Assembly: GCF_032586235.1 (NCBI RefSeq) | Contig: NZ_JAWHTD010000036.1 | Coordinates: 1 to 37,799 of the forward strand | Reading direction: 5' to 3' | DNA length: 37,799 bases | Source: Aestuariicoccus sp032586235 | Lineage (GTDB): Bacteria; Pseudomonadota; Alphaproteobacteria; Rhodobacterales; Rhodobacteraceae | Part shown: positions 26,937 to 34,696 of the stretch, in pieces | Position numbering within the stretch: position 1 is the stretch's first letter | Layout of the letters: every line of letters starts with the position of its first letter | Made by a program: the position numbers and the translations under genes | Notes under the pieces: generated by a model | What the model was told of the DNA's origin: nothing | The model's input: only the letters and a program-made list of their open reading frames with translations | The model's database searches: none

Positions 26937-28166
26937 ATGCAAAACGCACCGGTGGTCCGTTTTCTGGACCGTTCGACCCCGCCTCATATCGTGACGTTGA
27001 TCCTGCTGGCCGGGCTGTCGGCGCTTGCCATGAATATTTTTCTGCCAAGCCTGCCCAATATGACCGCCTATTTCGACACCGAATACCGGCTGATGCAGCT
27101 GTCGGTGGCGGTGTACCTGGGCGTGAACGCGGTGCTTCAGGTGCTGATCGGCCCGATCAGCGACAAGCTTGGCCGGCGGCCGGTGATCCTTGGGGGGCTG
27201 GGGCTGTTCATGCTGGCGACGCTGGGCTGCCTCTTTGCCGCCGACGCCTATACGTTCCTGGCGTTCCGCATGGCGCAGGCTGTCATCGTCACGTCGATGG
27301 TGCTGAGCCGGGCGGTGGTGCGCGATATGGTGCCGCAGGAACAGGCCGCGTCGATGATCGGCTATGTCACCATGGGCATGGCCGTGGTGCCGATGATCGG
27401 CCCGGCCATCGGCGGCGTGCTGGACGAACACTTCGGCTGGCACGCGAATTTCTGGCTGCTTTTCGCGCTGGGGGGCGGGGCGCTCTGGCTGGCGTGGTCG
27501 GATCTGGGCGAGACGGCGCGGCCCTCGGGGCTGACGCTGGGCCAGCAGTTCCGCGAATATCCCGAACTGCTGAAGGCGCCGCGGTTCTGGGGCTATGCGC
27601 TGGCATCGGGCTTTGCCTCGGGGGCGTTCTTTGCCTATCTGGGCGGCGCGCCTTACGTGGGATCGGTGGTCTTCGGCCTCGATGCGTCGGAACTGGGGTT
27701 CTATTTCGGGGCGCCCGCCATCGGGTATTTCCTGGGCAACTGGGCCTCGGGGCGTTTTTCGGCGCGGATCGGGGTGAACACGATGGTGTTCTGGGGCTCG
27801 ATCATCAACGCGGCGGGCATCGGCGCGTCGATGCTGGTGTTCTGGTCGGGGCACGGGTCGGTGCTGACCTTCTTCGGGTTCATGTGCTTTGTGGGTCTGG
27901 GCAACGGGATGACCATCCCGAACGCCACCGCCGGAATGCTGTCGGTGCGCCCGCATCTGGCGGGCACCGCCAGCGGGCTGGGCGGGGCGATCATGATCGG
28001 CGGCGGCGCGGCGCTCTCGGCGCTGGCGGGCGCGGTGCTGACGCCCGGGTCGGGCGCGATGCCGCTTTTGTGGATCATGATGGTGACCGGGCTCTGCGCC
28101 ATCGCCTGCATTGCCTTCGTGATGTGGCGCGCGGCACAGCTGGAGCGGCTGGACAGGGTCACCTGA
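26937..28166 (+). CDS. MFS drug-resistance transporter (Bcr/CflA type)
   Basis: A 409-residue major facilitator with about 12 helices. The segment LPSLPNMTAYF after helix 1, QVLIGPISDKLGRRPVILGGL (the loop 2-3 signature, about residues 67-87) and the RAVVRDM segment in helix 4 place it with the Bcr/CflA drug:proton antiporters. The substrate is unknown; export of a toxic metabolite or an antibiotic are both possible. It is divergent from pccB and shares the region with the GCAAA repeats, and it ends 52 bases before pccR. Its ATG at 26937 has only a distant AGGA; a better-spaced ATG at 26929 opens a short overlapping frame instead. Confidence 0.87.
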   Translation: MQNAPVVRFLDRSTPPHIVTLILLAGLSALAMNIFLPSLPNMTAYFDTEYRLMQLSVAVYLGVNAVLQVLIGPISDKLGRRPVILGGLGLFMLATLGCLFAADAYTFLAFRMAQAVIVTSMVLSRAVVRDMVPQEQAASMIGYVTMGMAVVPMIGPAIGGVLDEHFGWHANFWLLFALGGGALWLAWSDLGETARPSGLTLGQQFREYPELLKAPRFWGYALASGFASGAFFAYLGGAPYVGSVVFGLDASELGFYFGAPAIGYFLGNWASGRFSARIGVNTMVFWGSIINAAGIGASMLVFWSGHGSVLTFFGFMCFVGLGNGMTIPNATAGMLSVRPHLAGTASGLGGAIMIGGGAALSALAGAVLTPGSGAMPLLWIMMVTGLCAIACIAFVMWRAAQLERLDRVT

Positions 28167-28167
28167 A

Positions 28168-28208
28168 TTTGCAAACTGGCGGGAAGACACCCGCTAAGAT
28201 GCAAATCC
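28168..28208 (+). promoter_or_regulatory. PccR-type sites in the pccR promoter
   Basis: TTTGCAAA (28168-28175) and TGCAAATCCGAGG (28200-28212) lie within the 52 bases before pccR. A 5-bp hairpin (GCGGG 28179-28183 / CCCGC 28190-28194) lies between them. TTGCAA (28169-28174) could also be the -35. The second GCAAA lies just before the GAGG ribosome binding site. Autoregulation is inferred. Confidence 0.5.
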
Positions 28209-28218
28209 GAGGCACAAC

Positions 28219-29619
28219 ATGGCAACCCAGAAACTCTATGCCGGCGCGAAGCTGCGCGAGATCCGCACGCGGCTGGGCCTGACCCAGCGCGATTTCGCCG
28301 CCAAGCTGGGGGTGTCGCTGCCCTATCTCAACCAGATGGAAAACAACAACCGGCCGCTCAGCACCACCGTGGTGCTGGCGCTGGCGCAGGAGTTCGGCTT
28401 TGACGTGACCGAGCTGGGCCAGGGCGATTCCGAACGTCTGGTCACCGACATGGCCGAGGCGCTGGCCGATCCGGTTTTTGCCGAAGGCGCGCCGCCGCTG
28501 GCCGATCTGCGGCTGACCGCGTCTAACGCGCCGGCGCTGGCGCGGGCCTTTCTGGCGCTGCACCGGGCCTACCGGCAGACGCATGAACGGCTGGCCTCGC
28601 TCGACGAGGCATTGGGGCGCGAGGGGACGCAATTGCAGGCCAGCCCGTGGGAAGAGGTGCGCGACTTCTTCCATTATTGCGACAATTACATCGACGCGGT
28701 GGACCGTGCGGGCGAGCATTTCGCGCAACTGGCGCAGGACGAGGGCGACATCCGCCAGGCCGCCATCGCGCGGCTGGGCAAGCGCGGGATCGCCGTTCGG
28801 CTGTCGCAGAGCGGCCCGCTGCGCAGCTACGATCCCGAGAGCCAGACGCTGACGCTGTCGGCGCTGGCCCCGCCCGAGACGCAGACCTTCCAGCTGCTCT
28901 TGCAGGTGGCGCTCTTGCGGCAGAACGCGCTGCTGGAGGCAACGCTCGATCTGGCGCGGTTCCAGTCCGACGCCGCGCGCGCCATCGCCAAGATCGGGCT
29001 GGCGAATTACTTTGCCGGGGCGGCGATGATGCCCTACCGCGCCTTTCTGGCCGCGGCGCAGGACACGCGGCACGATCTGGAGCTCTTGTCGCTGCGCTTC
29101 GGCGCCTCGGTCGAGCAGGTGGCGCACCGGCTGTCGACCCTGCAGCGGCCCGGGGCCAAGGGCATTCCGTTCTTCTTCGTGCGGGTCGATCAGGCGGGCA
29201 CGATCACCAAGCGGCATTCCGCGACACGGCTGCAATTCGCGCGGTTCGGCGGGGCCTGTCCGCTGTGGAACGTGCACCGCGCCTTCGAGACACCGGGGCG
29301 GTTTCTGCGGCAGCTGGCCGAGACGCCGGACGGGGTGCGTTACATCTCGATCGCGCGGGACGTGTCCAAGCCCGGCGGCCATTTCGGCGCGCCGGTGCGC
29401 CGCTATGCCATCGCGCTGGGATGCGAGCTGCGCCATGCGGGCGCGCTGGTTTATGCCGACGGGCTGGATCTGGGCCGAGACGGCGCGTTCGAGCCGATAG
29501 GGATTTCGTGCCGGATCTGCGAGCGCAAGGGCTGTCATCAACGCTCGGTCCCGCCTTTGGAGCGGCGGCTGAGCGTGCCCGAGGACCGGCGCGGCGTATT
29601 GCCTTACACGGTGGAGTGA
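28219..29619 (+). CDS. pccR: Short-chain fatty acyl-CoA regulator (PccR-type ScfR)
   Basis: A 466-residue transcription factor. Residues about 8-66 are an XRE-type helix-turn-helix (LREIRTRLGLTQRDFAAKLGVSLPYLNQMENNNRPLS). The central part (about 190-300) resembles the IrrE/DUF955-like acyl-sensing region. The C-terminal domain has three spaced cysteines, C431, C434 and C439, in the CRICERKGC..R pattern of ScfR regulators. In Rhodobacter sphaeroides, PccR controls propionyl-CoA carboxylase in response to propionyl-CoA, and the same genes are here. GCAAA repeats occur at both the pccB and pccR promoters. The effector in this organism is inferred from the family. Confidence 0.9.
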   Translation: MATQKLYAGAKLREIRTRLGLTQRDFAAKLGVSLPYLNQMENNNRPLSTTVVLALAQEFGFDVTELGQGDSERLVTDMAEALADPVFAEGAPPLADLRLTASNAPALARAFLALHRAYRQTHERLASLDEALGREGTQLQASPWEEVRDFFHYCDNYIDAVDRAGEHFAQLAQDEGDIRQAAIARLGKRGIAVRLSQSGPLRSYDPESQTLTLSALAPPETQTFQLLLQVALLRQNALLEATLDLARFQSDAARAIAKIGLANYFAGAAMMPYRAFLAAAQDTRHDLELLSLRFGASVEQVAHRLSTLQRPGAKGIPFFFVRVDQAGTITKRHSATRLQFARFGGACPLWNVHRAFETPGRFLRQLAETPDGVRYISIARDVSKPGGHFGAPVRRYAIALGCELRHAGALVYADGLDLGRDGAFEPIGISCRICERKGCHQRSVPPLERRLSVPEDRRGVLPYTVE

Positions 29620-29632
29620 GGGTTTTTGGGTT

Positions 29633-29679
29633 CGGATCGCTGAAGCGATCCGACCGAAGCGAGGGGCGCTGCCCCTCGC
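29633..29679. terminator. Two hairpins between convergent pccR and amidase genes
   Basis: CGGATCGC (29633-29640) pairs with GCGATCCG (29645-29652) over a TGAA loop, and GCGAGGGGC (29659-29667) pairs with GCCCCTCGC (29671-29679) over GCT. Read leftward from the amidase stop, the second stem follows a CCCTCC...TATCCCGGGG segment like that after pccB. Together they should terminate transcription from both sides; neither has a T run. Confidence 0.6.
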
Positions 29680-29716
29680 GCTCCCCGGGATACTTATGAC
29701 CAGATGAAAGGGAGGG

Positions 29717-30376
29717 TCAGTCCGCCGGGAAGCGGTGGGCGAGATCGGCCATCAGGGCGCGGTCGGTGTCGTCGAGCGGGCCAGTGGCCTGGGGGCGGAA
29801 GCGCAGGCGGAAGGCTGCGAGCAGGGCGTCGTCGTTGCCGGCCTCAATCCCGTAGCCGAAGCGCCGGGCATCGGCATGGAATTCGCCGGGGTCTGCGGGC
29901 GCGGGCCAGACGGCGAGGCCTTGCGCGGCGAGGCGCGGCCAGTCGAAGCGCGGGCCGGGATCGATCTTGCGGCCCAAAGCGGTGTCGGAATGGGCGATGA
30001 CACCCTTGGGCGGGATCGACCAGCGCACCATGATGCCCGGCAGCAGCGCCTCGAGCGCCTGCATCTGCGGTTCGGCGAAAGGTTCGAAGCCGGTGTTGGC
30101 CAGCTCGATCCCGATGGAGGCGCTGTTCACGTCGTCGCAGCCGCCCCAGCGGCCTGCGCCTGCGTGCCAGGCGCGATCAGCCTCGTCGACCAGCTGCCAG
30201 ACCGTGCCGCTGCGCGCGATGACGTAATGCGCCGAGACCTGGGCCTGCGCCGTGCAGAGCCAGTCGCGCGCGGCTGTGGCGCTGGCCATGGCGGTGTAGT
30301 GTATCAGGATCAAAGCGGGCCGCGCCCCTCCCCGGCGCGGCCCGCAATTGGGCGACGGATGCCAGATCGGCGTCAG
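29717..30376 (-). CDS. N-acetylmuramoyl-L-alanine amidase (Amidase_2), apparent CTG start
   Basis: Cleaves the bond between muramic acid and L-alanine in peptidoglycan or its fragments. The catalytic domain has LIHYTAM (zinc histidine), HYVIARSGTVWQLV, SIGIELAN (catalytic E) and VIAHSDTALGRKIDPGPRFDW (zinc H and D). The family N-terminus WHPSPNCGPRRGGARP is encoded upstream of the first TTG (30313), and no ATG or GTG lies in frame near it. The best start is CTG at 30376, which overlaps the stop of the excalibur-domain gene by 4 bases. That gives 219 residues. If TTG 30313 is used instead, 21 conserved residues are lost. No signal peptide is seen, as in AmpD/AmiD-type recycling enzymes. Confidence 0.85.
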   Translation of the reverse strand: MTPIWHPSPNCGPRRGGARPALILIHYTAMASATAARDWLCTAQAQVSAHYVIARSGTVWQLVDEADRAWHAGAGRWGGCDDVNSASIGIELANTGFEPFAEPQMQALEALLPGIMVRWSIPPKGVIAHSDTALGRKIDPGPRFDWPRLAAQGLAVWPAPADPGEFHADARRFGYGIEAGNDDALLAAFRLRFRPQATGPLDDTDRALMADLAHRFPAD

Positions 30377-31068
30377 CCGCCGCGCACCGCGCGGAACGGC
30401 GCGGGGTCCCAGTCGCAGGCGAAGCCATCGCCATCCGGGTCGACGCCCAGCCGGTCCCGCTGCGGGCCGCCCCGCGCGAGGAAATCCTCCTGCGCGAGAT
30501 CGGAACTGGGGTAGCTGGCGCAGGCGCGCAAATACTTGTTCTCGGTGGTGAACGACGACCGCCGGTAGAGCGGCGCGCCCACCGGGTTCGACGTGCGCAG
30601 CGCGTATTCGACGATGTTGGGCCGGTCGCTGCCCGGCCGCGTGGGCAGGTCGGTGGGCGCGATCAGCGTGTATTGCGCGCGGTTCTGCGCGATCATCGCC
30701 GCGTCGCCCTCGATGCTGCGCTCGTTCGACACGGCGTCAAAGCTGTTCTCGCGCGAGATGCCCGCGGCGTTGGTCACCGCCTGCGGCGCGGGATTCTGCG
30801 GTGAGGCCTGAAGCGGGGCGACGCCGGAATTCGCAGCCGCGGCGCGTTCGGCGGCCAGCGCCTCGGCGGTGCCGGCCTCGTCGAGCGCGGAGGCCTGCAC
30901 CTCGGCCGGGGGGCGCACGGTGGTCACGTCGCTGCGGCCCTCAAGCTCGGCGTCGCGGGCGGCGCGCCGGTCGACATTGTCAAAGCCCACTTGCGCGGCG
31001 CTGTCCGGGACGGCGGGCTGGCACGCTGCCAGAGCCAGCGCCGCGACACCGCAAATCATTACCCGCAT
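30373..31068 (-). CDS. Lipoprotein with C-terminal excalibur domain
   Basis: A 231-residue lipoprotein. MRVMICGVAALALAAC is the signal with lipobox LAAC (C16). The middle (about residues 20-160) is low-complexity, rich in Ala, Glu and Gln, and probably disordered in the periplasm. The end, YRRSSFTTENKYLRACASY..., then LGVDPDGDGFACDWDP, is an excalibur-type calcium-binding motif (DxDxDGxxC) with a paired cysteine. Such domains are often found on surface or envelope proteins. The longer in-frame reading to 31191 adds residues before the signal. It overlaps the amidase gene, which hints at a cell-wall role. Confidence 0.78.
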   Translation of the reverse strand: MRVMICGVAALALAACQPAVPDSAAQVGFDNVDRRAARDAELEGRSDVTTVRPPAEVQASALDEAGTAEALAAERAAAANSGVAPLQASPQNPAPQAVTNAAGISRENSFDAVSNERSIEGDAAMIAQNRAQYTLIAPTDLPTRPGSDRPNIVEYALRTSNPVGAPLYRRSSFTTENKYLRACASYPSSDLAQEDFLARGGPQRDRLGVDPDGDGFACDWDPAPFRAVRGG

Positions 31069-31106
31069 TTTCAAATTCCCGCCTGCCACGTCCGTTTTAC
31101 CGCCGC

Positions 31107-32591
31107 TTACCACCATTTCGACGGTTTGGCCACAAAACCGGCGGATTGCTCGAGCGCGTAGGCGGTATTCAGCAGATCGCTTTCCTCCCACGGGCGGCCG
31201 ATCAGCTGCAGGCCCAACGGCAGGCCCTGGCGGTCCATGCCCGTAGGCACCGCGATCCCGGGCAGACCGGCGAGGTTCACCGTCACGGTGAAGACGTCGT
31301 TGAGATACATCTGAACCGGGTCGTCGACCTGCATGCCCAGCTCGAACGCCGCAGAGGGCGTGGCGGGGGTCAGGATCGCATCCACGCCATCGGCGAAGAC
31401 CTGTTCGAAATCGCGCTTGATCAGCGTGCGGACCTTGCGCGCGCGGTTGTAATAGGCGTCGTAGAAGCCCGCCGACAGAACGTAGGTGCCGACCATCACG
31501 CGGCGCTGCACCTCGGGGCCGAAGCCCTCGGCACGGGTCTTTTCGTACATCTCGGTGATGCCGTCGCCCTTGGCCAGCTTGGCGCGATGGCCGTAGCGCA
31601 CGCCGTCATAGCGCGCCAGGTTCGACGAGGCCTCGGCGGGCGCGATGACGTAATAGGCGGGCAGCGCGTATTTCGTATGCGGCAGGCTGATATCGACGAT
31701 CTTGGCGCCTGCATCCTTGAGCATGGCGGTGCCGTCGGACCAGAGCTTTTCGATCTCGTCGGGCATGCCCTCCATCCGGTATTCGCGGGGGATGCCGATG
31801 GTCTTGCCGCGAATGTCACCGGTCAGCGCGGCCTCGAAATCGGGGACCGGCAGGTCGGCGCTGGTGCTGTCCTTGGGGTCGTGGCCGCACATGGCCTGCA
31901 GCACGATGGCGGCGTCGCGCACGTCCTTGGTCATAGGCCCGGCCTGATCCAGCGAAGAGGCGAAGGCCACGATGCCCCAGCGCGAGCAGCGCCCGTAGGT
32001 GGGCTTGATCCCGGTGATGCCGGTGAAGGCGGCGGGCTGGCGGATCGAGCCGCCGGTGTCGGTGCCGGTCGCCGCGAGGCAAAGGTCCGCGGCCACGGCG
32101 CTGGCCGACCCGCCCGACGAGCCGCCCGGCGTCAGCGCGGTGTCGTCATTGCCGCGCCGCCAGGGGTTGACCGCATTGCCGTAGGTCGAGGTTTCGTTGC
32201 TCGACCCCATGGCGAATTCGTCCATGTTGAGCTTGCCCAACATCACCGCGCCCGCGTCGAAAAGCTGGCTGGTCACGGTGGATTCGTATTCAGGCTTGAA
32301 GCCGTTCAGGATCGCCGAGGCGGCCTGCGACGGCACGCCCTTGGTGCAGAAGAGATCCTTGATCCCCATCGGAATGCCGCACATCGACGGCGCGTCGCCT
32401 GCCTTGATCCGGGCATCGGCGGCCTTGGCCTGGTCCATCGCAATCTCGGGCGTGTGGTGCACGAAGGCGCCAAGCGCCCCGGCGCCGTCGATGGCGCTCA
32501 GGCAGGCCTCGGTCAGTTCGGCGCTGGTCACTTCGCCCCGGCGCAGCGCGTCACGCGCCTCGGCCACTTTCATCTTGGTGAGATCGGTCAT
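31107..32591 (-). CDS. gatA: Asp-tRNA(Asn)/Glu-tRNA(Gln) amidotransferase subunit A
   Basis: A 494-residue amidase-signature enzyme. With GatB and GatC it frees ammonia from glutamine and amidates mischarged Glu-tRNA(Gln) and/or Asp-tRNA(Asn). MGIKDLFCTKGVPSQAAS (about residues 73-90) contains the catalytic lysine. TPGGSSGGSASAVAADLCLAATGTDTGGSIRQPAAF (about 150-185) contains the Ser-cisSer-Lys machinery. Length is typical. It follows gatC by 63 bases on the same strand; gatB is not in the window. It is not a nitrile-pathway amidase despite its family and its position near nitrile hydratase, because gatC is directly paired with it. Confidence 0.96.
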   Translation of the reverse strand: MTDLTKMKVAEARDALRRGEVTSAELTEACLSAIDGAGALGAFVHHTPEIAMDQAKAADARIKAGDAPSMCGIPMGIKDLFCTKGVPSQAASAILNGFKPEYESTVTSQLFDAGAVMLGKLNMDEFAMGSSNETSTYGNAVNPWRRGNDDTALTPGGSSGGSASAVAADLCLAATGTDTGGSIRQPAAFTGITGIKPTYGRCSRWGIVAFASSLDQAGPMTKDVRDAAIVLQAMCGHDPKDSTSADLPVPDFEAALTGDIRGKTIGIPREYRMEGMPDEIEKLWSDGTAMLKDAGAKIVDISLPHTKYALPAYYVIAPAEASSNLARYDGVRYGHRAKLAKGDGITEMYEKTRAEGFGPEVQRRVMVGTYVLSAGFYDAYYNRARKVRTLIKRDFEQVFADGVDAILTPATPSAAFELGMQVDDPVQMYLNDVFTVTVNLAGLPGIAVPTGMDRQGLPLGLQLIGRPWEESDLLNTAYALEQSAGFVAKPSKWW

Positions 32592-32654
32592 GTCGGTTCT
32601 TTCTCGTGTCGGACCTGCGGACCGGTCCTGTCCGCGCGTGTTCGTCGGGACGGG

Positions 32655-32942
32655 TTATTCAACCACCTTCGGCACCGCGAAGAAGCCTTCGCGGGCGTCG
32701 GGCGCGTTGGACAGGACGGCCCCCTGCTGGTTGCCGTCGGTCACCACATCGGCGCGCCGCTTGAGCCGCATGGGCGTCACCGACACCATCGGCTCAACGC
32801 CGTCGACATCGACCTCTTCGAGCTGCTCGATGAAGCCGAGGATGGCGTTGAATTCCTGGGCCAGCGCGGGAAGCGCATCGTCCTCGACCTTGATGCGGGC
32901 CAGTTTGGCCACGCGGGCCGCTGTTTCTGTGTCGATCGACAT
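32655..32942 (-). CDS. gatC: Asp-tRNA(Asn)/Glu-tRNA(Gln) amidotransferase subunit C
   Basis: A 95-residue GatC, which holds GatA and GatB together. It starts MSIDTETAARVAKLARIKVEDD and has the family's LNAILGFIEQLEEVDVDGVEPM-type stretch near residues 32-52 (here with FNAIL), then RADVVTDGNQQGAVLSNAPDAREGFFAVPKVVE, the standard C-terminus. The ATG at 32942 is the only start that fits; an upstream in-frame start at 32975 adds 11 unrelated residues. It is separated by about 115 bases from the nitrile hydratase operon upstream. Confidence 0.95.
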   Translation of the reverse strand: MSIDTETAARVAKLARIKVEDDALPALAQEFNAILGFIEQLEEVDVDGVEPMVSVTPMRLKRRADVVTDGNQQGAVLSNAPDAREGFFAVPKVVE

Positions 32943-33057
32943 GGGCGCACCTCGTCTTGAAACTCGGCACCGCATCTACCGCCCCCCGCGAGCGCCCGCA
33001 AGCGCCGAGACGGGAAATGAGCCTGGGCGCAGGGCAATACGGGCGAATGGCGGGACG

Positions 33058-33366
33058 TTACTGGGCCAGATGCACCGGCGATCCGTGAGGCGTGGACAAA
33101 TAGGCCTCTTCCCAGGCGGCCTTCAGCTCTGCCAGCCGCGCGTGTTCGGCCAGCCCCTTGTCGGCGCAGATCCGTTCGAGCGCCGCGACCCAGGCGAGGA
33201 AATAATCGTCGCCGCCGTTGAGCTCTTTTTCCACTCCGTGCTCGGCCAGGACCGCGCCGAATACTGCGGCCCACTCGGGCCAGGTGAAGGCGCCGCGCGC
33301 GTTGAGATGCACGGCGACGGCAAAGGCCTGGGCGTGCCAGGGGGCCTCGAAGACCGGCTCATCCAT
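33058..33366 (-). CDS. Nitrile hydratase accessory (activator) protein
   Basis: A 102-residue protein resembling nitrile hydratase accessory/activator proteins, themselves similar to the beta-subunit N-terminal part: PVFEAPWHAQAFAVAVHLNARGAFTWPEWAAVFGAVLAEHG, then YFLAWVAALERI. Such proteins help deliver cobalt or exchange subunits during maturation. It overlaps the beta-subunit gene by 8 bases, so the order is alpha, beta, accessory. A canonical cobalt-site activator carries no iron-centre motif, and none is seen. Confidence in the class is good; the mechanism is inferred. Confidence 0.8.
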   Translation of the reverse strand: MDEPVFEAPWHAQAFAVAVHLNARGAFTWPEWAAVFGAVLAEHGVEKELNGGDDYFLAWVAALERICADKGLAEHARLAELKAAWEEAYLSTPHGSPVHLAQ

Positions 33367-34036
33367 GGCCGGGCTCCAGATAACTTTCCCAGAGATCGAG
33401 GATCACCTCGTCGCCCGCGCCCTCGGCCTGCCCCCAGAGTTCCGCCGCGTCGAAGGCCACGGCGTAAAGCGGCTCGGGCGCCTCGCCCAGCCCGTGGGCG
33501 TTGGTGTCGGGCAGAACGTGGCTGCCATGGCAGCGCAGTACACTGCCCTTTGCCCCGGCGGCATAGGCAGGCAGCCTTGTGTGGCCACCGTCGACCCGCG
33601 TGTTCCGTGACGGGCGGATTGTGCGCACCGGATCGCCCGGAACGAAACGCGGCGCGTTGCCCTCGCGGGTGGTCGGCCCGCCGGAGGCCAGGACCGCGGC
33701 GACCTTTTCGGCGGGCAAACGCCGAGCGGACAGCTCGCTGGGCGCGGGGGCGGCCCCCGCCAGTTCGTCGCGCGTCACCACGCCCTTGGCGACCAGCAGA
33801 TCGGCCAGCCCGGCCATCCATTTCTCGTAATAGGAAAAGCGCGCGTAATCCGCGGGGCTGAGGCTTTCGCGGGCAAAGCGCGAGGCATCCAGCGTCCACT
33901 GCCCCAGCGCGCCCGACGCCAGCGTCACCGCCAGCGCGCGCCCGTGCCATTCGGTCGCAAATACCGGCGCGTCCTCGGGTTCGGGCCGGACCGGCCCGTC
34001 GCCAAAGCGCCCGCCCATGTCATGCACCCGCGTCAC
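33359..34036 (-). CDS. Nitrile hydratase beta subunit
   Basis: A 225-residue beta subunit, which pairs with the alpha subunit to bury the active site. It begins MTRVHDMGGRFGDGPVRPE, the conserved VHDMGG start, reached from GTG at 34036. The C-terminal beta-barrel part has RFVPGDPVRTIRPSRNTRVDGGHTRLPAY, GSVLRCHGSHVLPDTNAHGLGE and LYAVAFDAAELWGQ, all standard. The GTG overlaps the alpha-subunit stop by 4 bases (GTGA). The longer in-frame reading upstream to 34318 runs through the alpha gene and is not real. The alpha and beta genes are separate, as in most nitrile hydratases. Confidence 0.9.
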   Translation of the reverse strand: MTRVHDMGGRFGDGPVRPEPEDAPVFATEWHGRALAVTLASGALGQWTLDASRFARESLSPADYARFSYYEKWMAGLADLLVAKGVVTRDELAGAAPAPSELSARRLPAEKVAAVLASGGPTTREGNAPRFVPGDPVRTIRPSRNTRVDGGHTRLPAYAAGAKGSVLRCHGSHVLPDTNAHGLGEAPEPLYAVAFDAAELWGQAEGAGDEVILDLWESYLEPGHG

Positions 34037-34653
34037 GCTGGCACCCGTGCGAGGCCCGTGCCGATCATCGAATCGCGTGTGACGCAGGTCATCAGACGAT
34101 CGACATCCCAGCCTTCGGTGCCCTCGGGCCGCTGCGGAAGGACGAGATAGCGGATTTCGGCGGTGGAATCCCAGACGCGCACCGCCTGCCCCTCGGTCAG
34201 TTCCATCCCAAAGTCGGCCAGGACCGCGCGCGGCTCGCGCACCGCGCGGGCGCGGTAGGCGTCGGATTTGTACCAGCCCGGCGGCATCCCCAAGAGCGGC
34301 CACGGGTAACACGAACAAAGCGTGCAGACGACGATGTTGTGCACCTCGTCGGTGTTCTCGACTGCCACGACATGCTCGCCCTGCCGTCCGTAAAAGCCCA
34401 GCTCGGCACAGACCCCGGTCGCATCGGCCAGAAGCCGCCGGCGGAAATTGTCATCCGCCCAGGCCATCGCCACCACCCGCGCCCCGTTCTGCGGGCCGAT
34501 CTTGTGGGCGTAGGTGTCGATGATCTCGTCCAGCGCCGCCGGGTCGATCAGACCCTTGGCGGTGAGCAACGTTTCCAGCGCCTTGACCCGCAGCGCCGGG
34601 TCCGGCGGCAGGAGCGCATGGGGATGATCGTGGTCGTGATGGTCATGTGGCAT
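34033..34653 (-). CDS. Nitrile hydratase alpha subunit, cobalt-type
   Basis: A 206-residue metal-binding catalytic subunit that hydrates nitriles to amides. The metal-site motif is C110-T-L-C113-S-C115. Threonine after the first cysteine indicates the non-corrin cobalt class; iron enzymes have serine there. The cysteines would be oxidised to sulfinic and sulfenic acids in the mature enzyme. The N-terminus, MPHDHHDHDHPH, is very rich in histidine and may bind metal during loading. ATG 34653 is used; an in-frame extension to 34797 has no family similarity. It is the first gene of the alpha–beta–accessory operon. No dedicated amidase or nitrilase is nearby. Confidence 0.93.
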   Translation of the reverse strand: MPHDHHDHDHPHALLPPDPALRVKALETLLTAKGLIDPAALDEIIDTYAHKIGPQNGARVVAMAWADDNFRRRLLADATGVCAELGFYGRQGEHVVAVENTDEVHNIVVCTLCSCYPWPLLGMPPGWYKSDAYRARAVREPRAVLADFGMELTEGQAVRVWDSTAEIRYLVLPQRPEGTEGWDVDRLMTCVTRDSMIGTGLARVPA

Positions 34654-34696
34654 GGCGTCGATATTGGCCGAGGATGCGGGCGGCGGCAAGCCCGCC

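Noticed and set aside
31107..32591. GatA as the amidase of the nitrile pathway
   Set aside because: It is followed in family detail by GatA features and is directly paired with gatC. The nitrile hydratase operon is separate.
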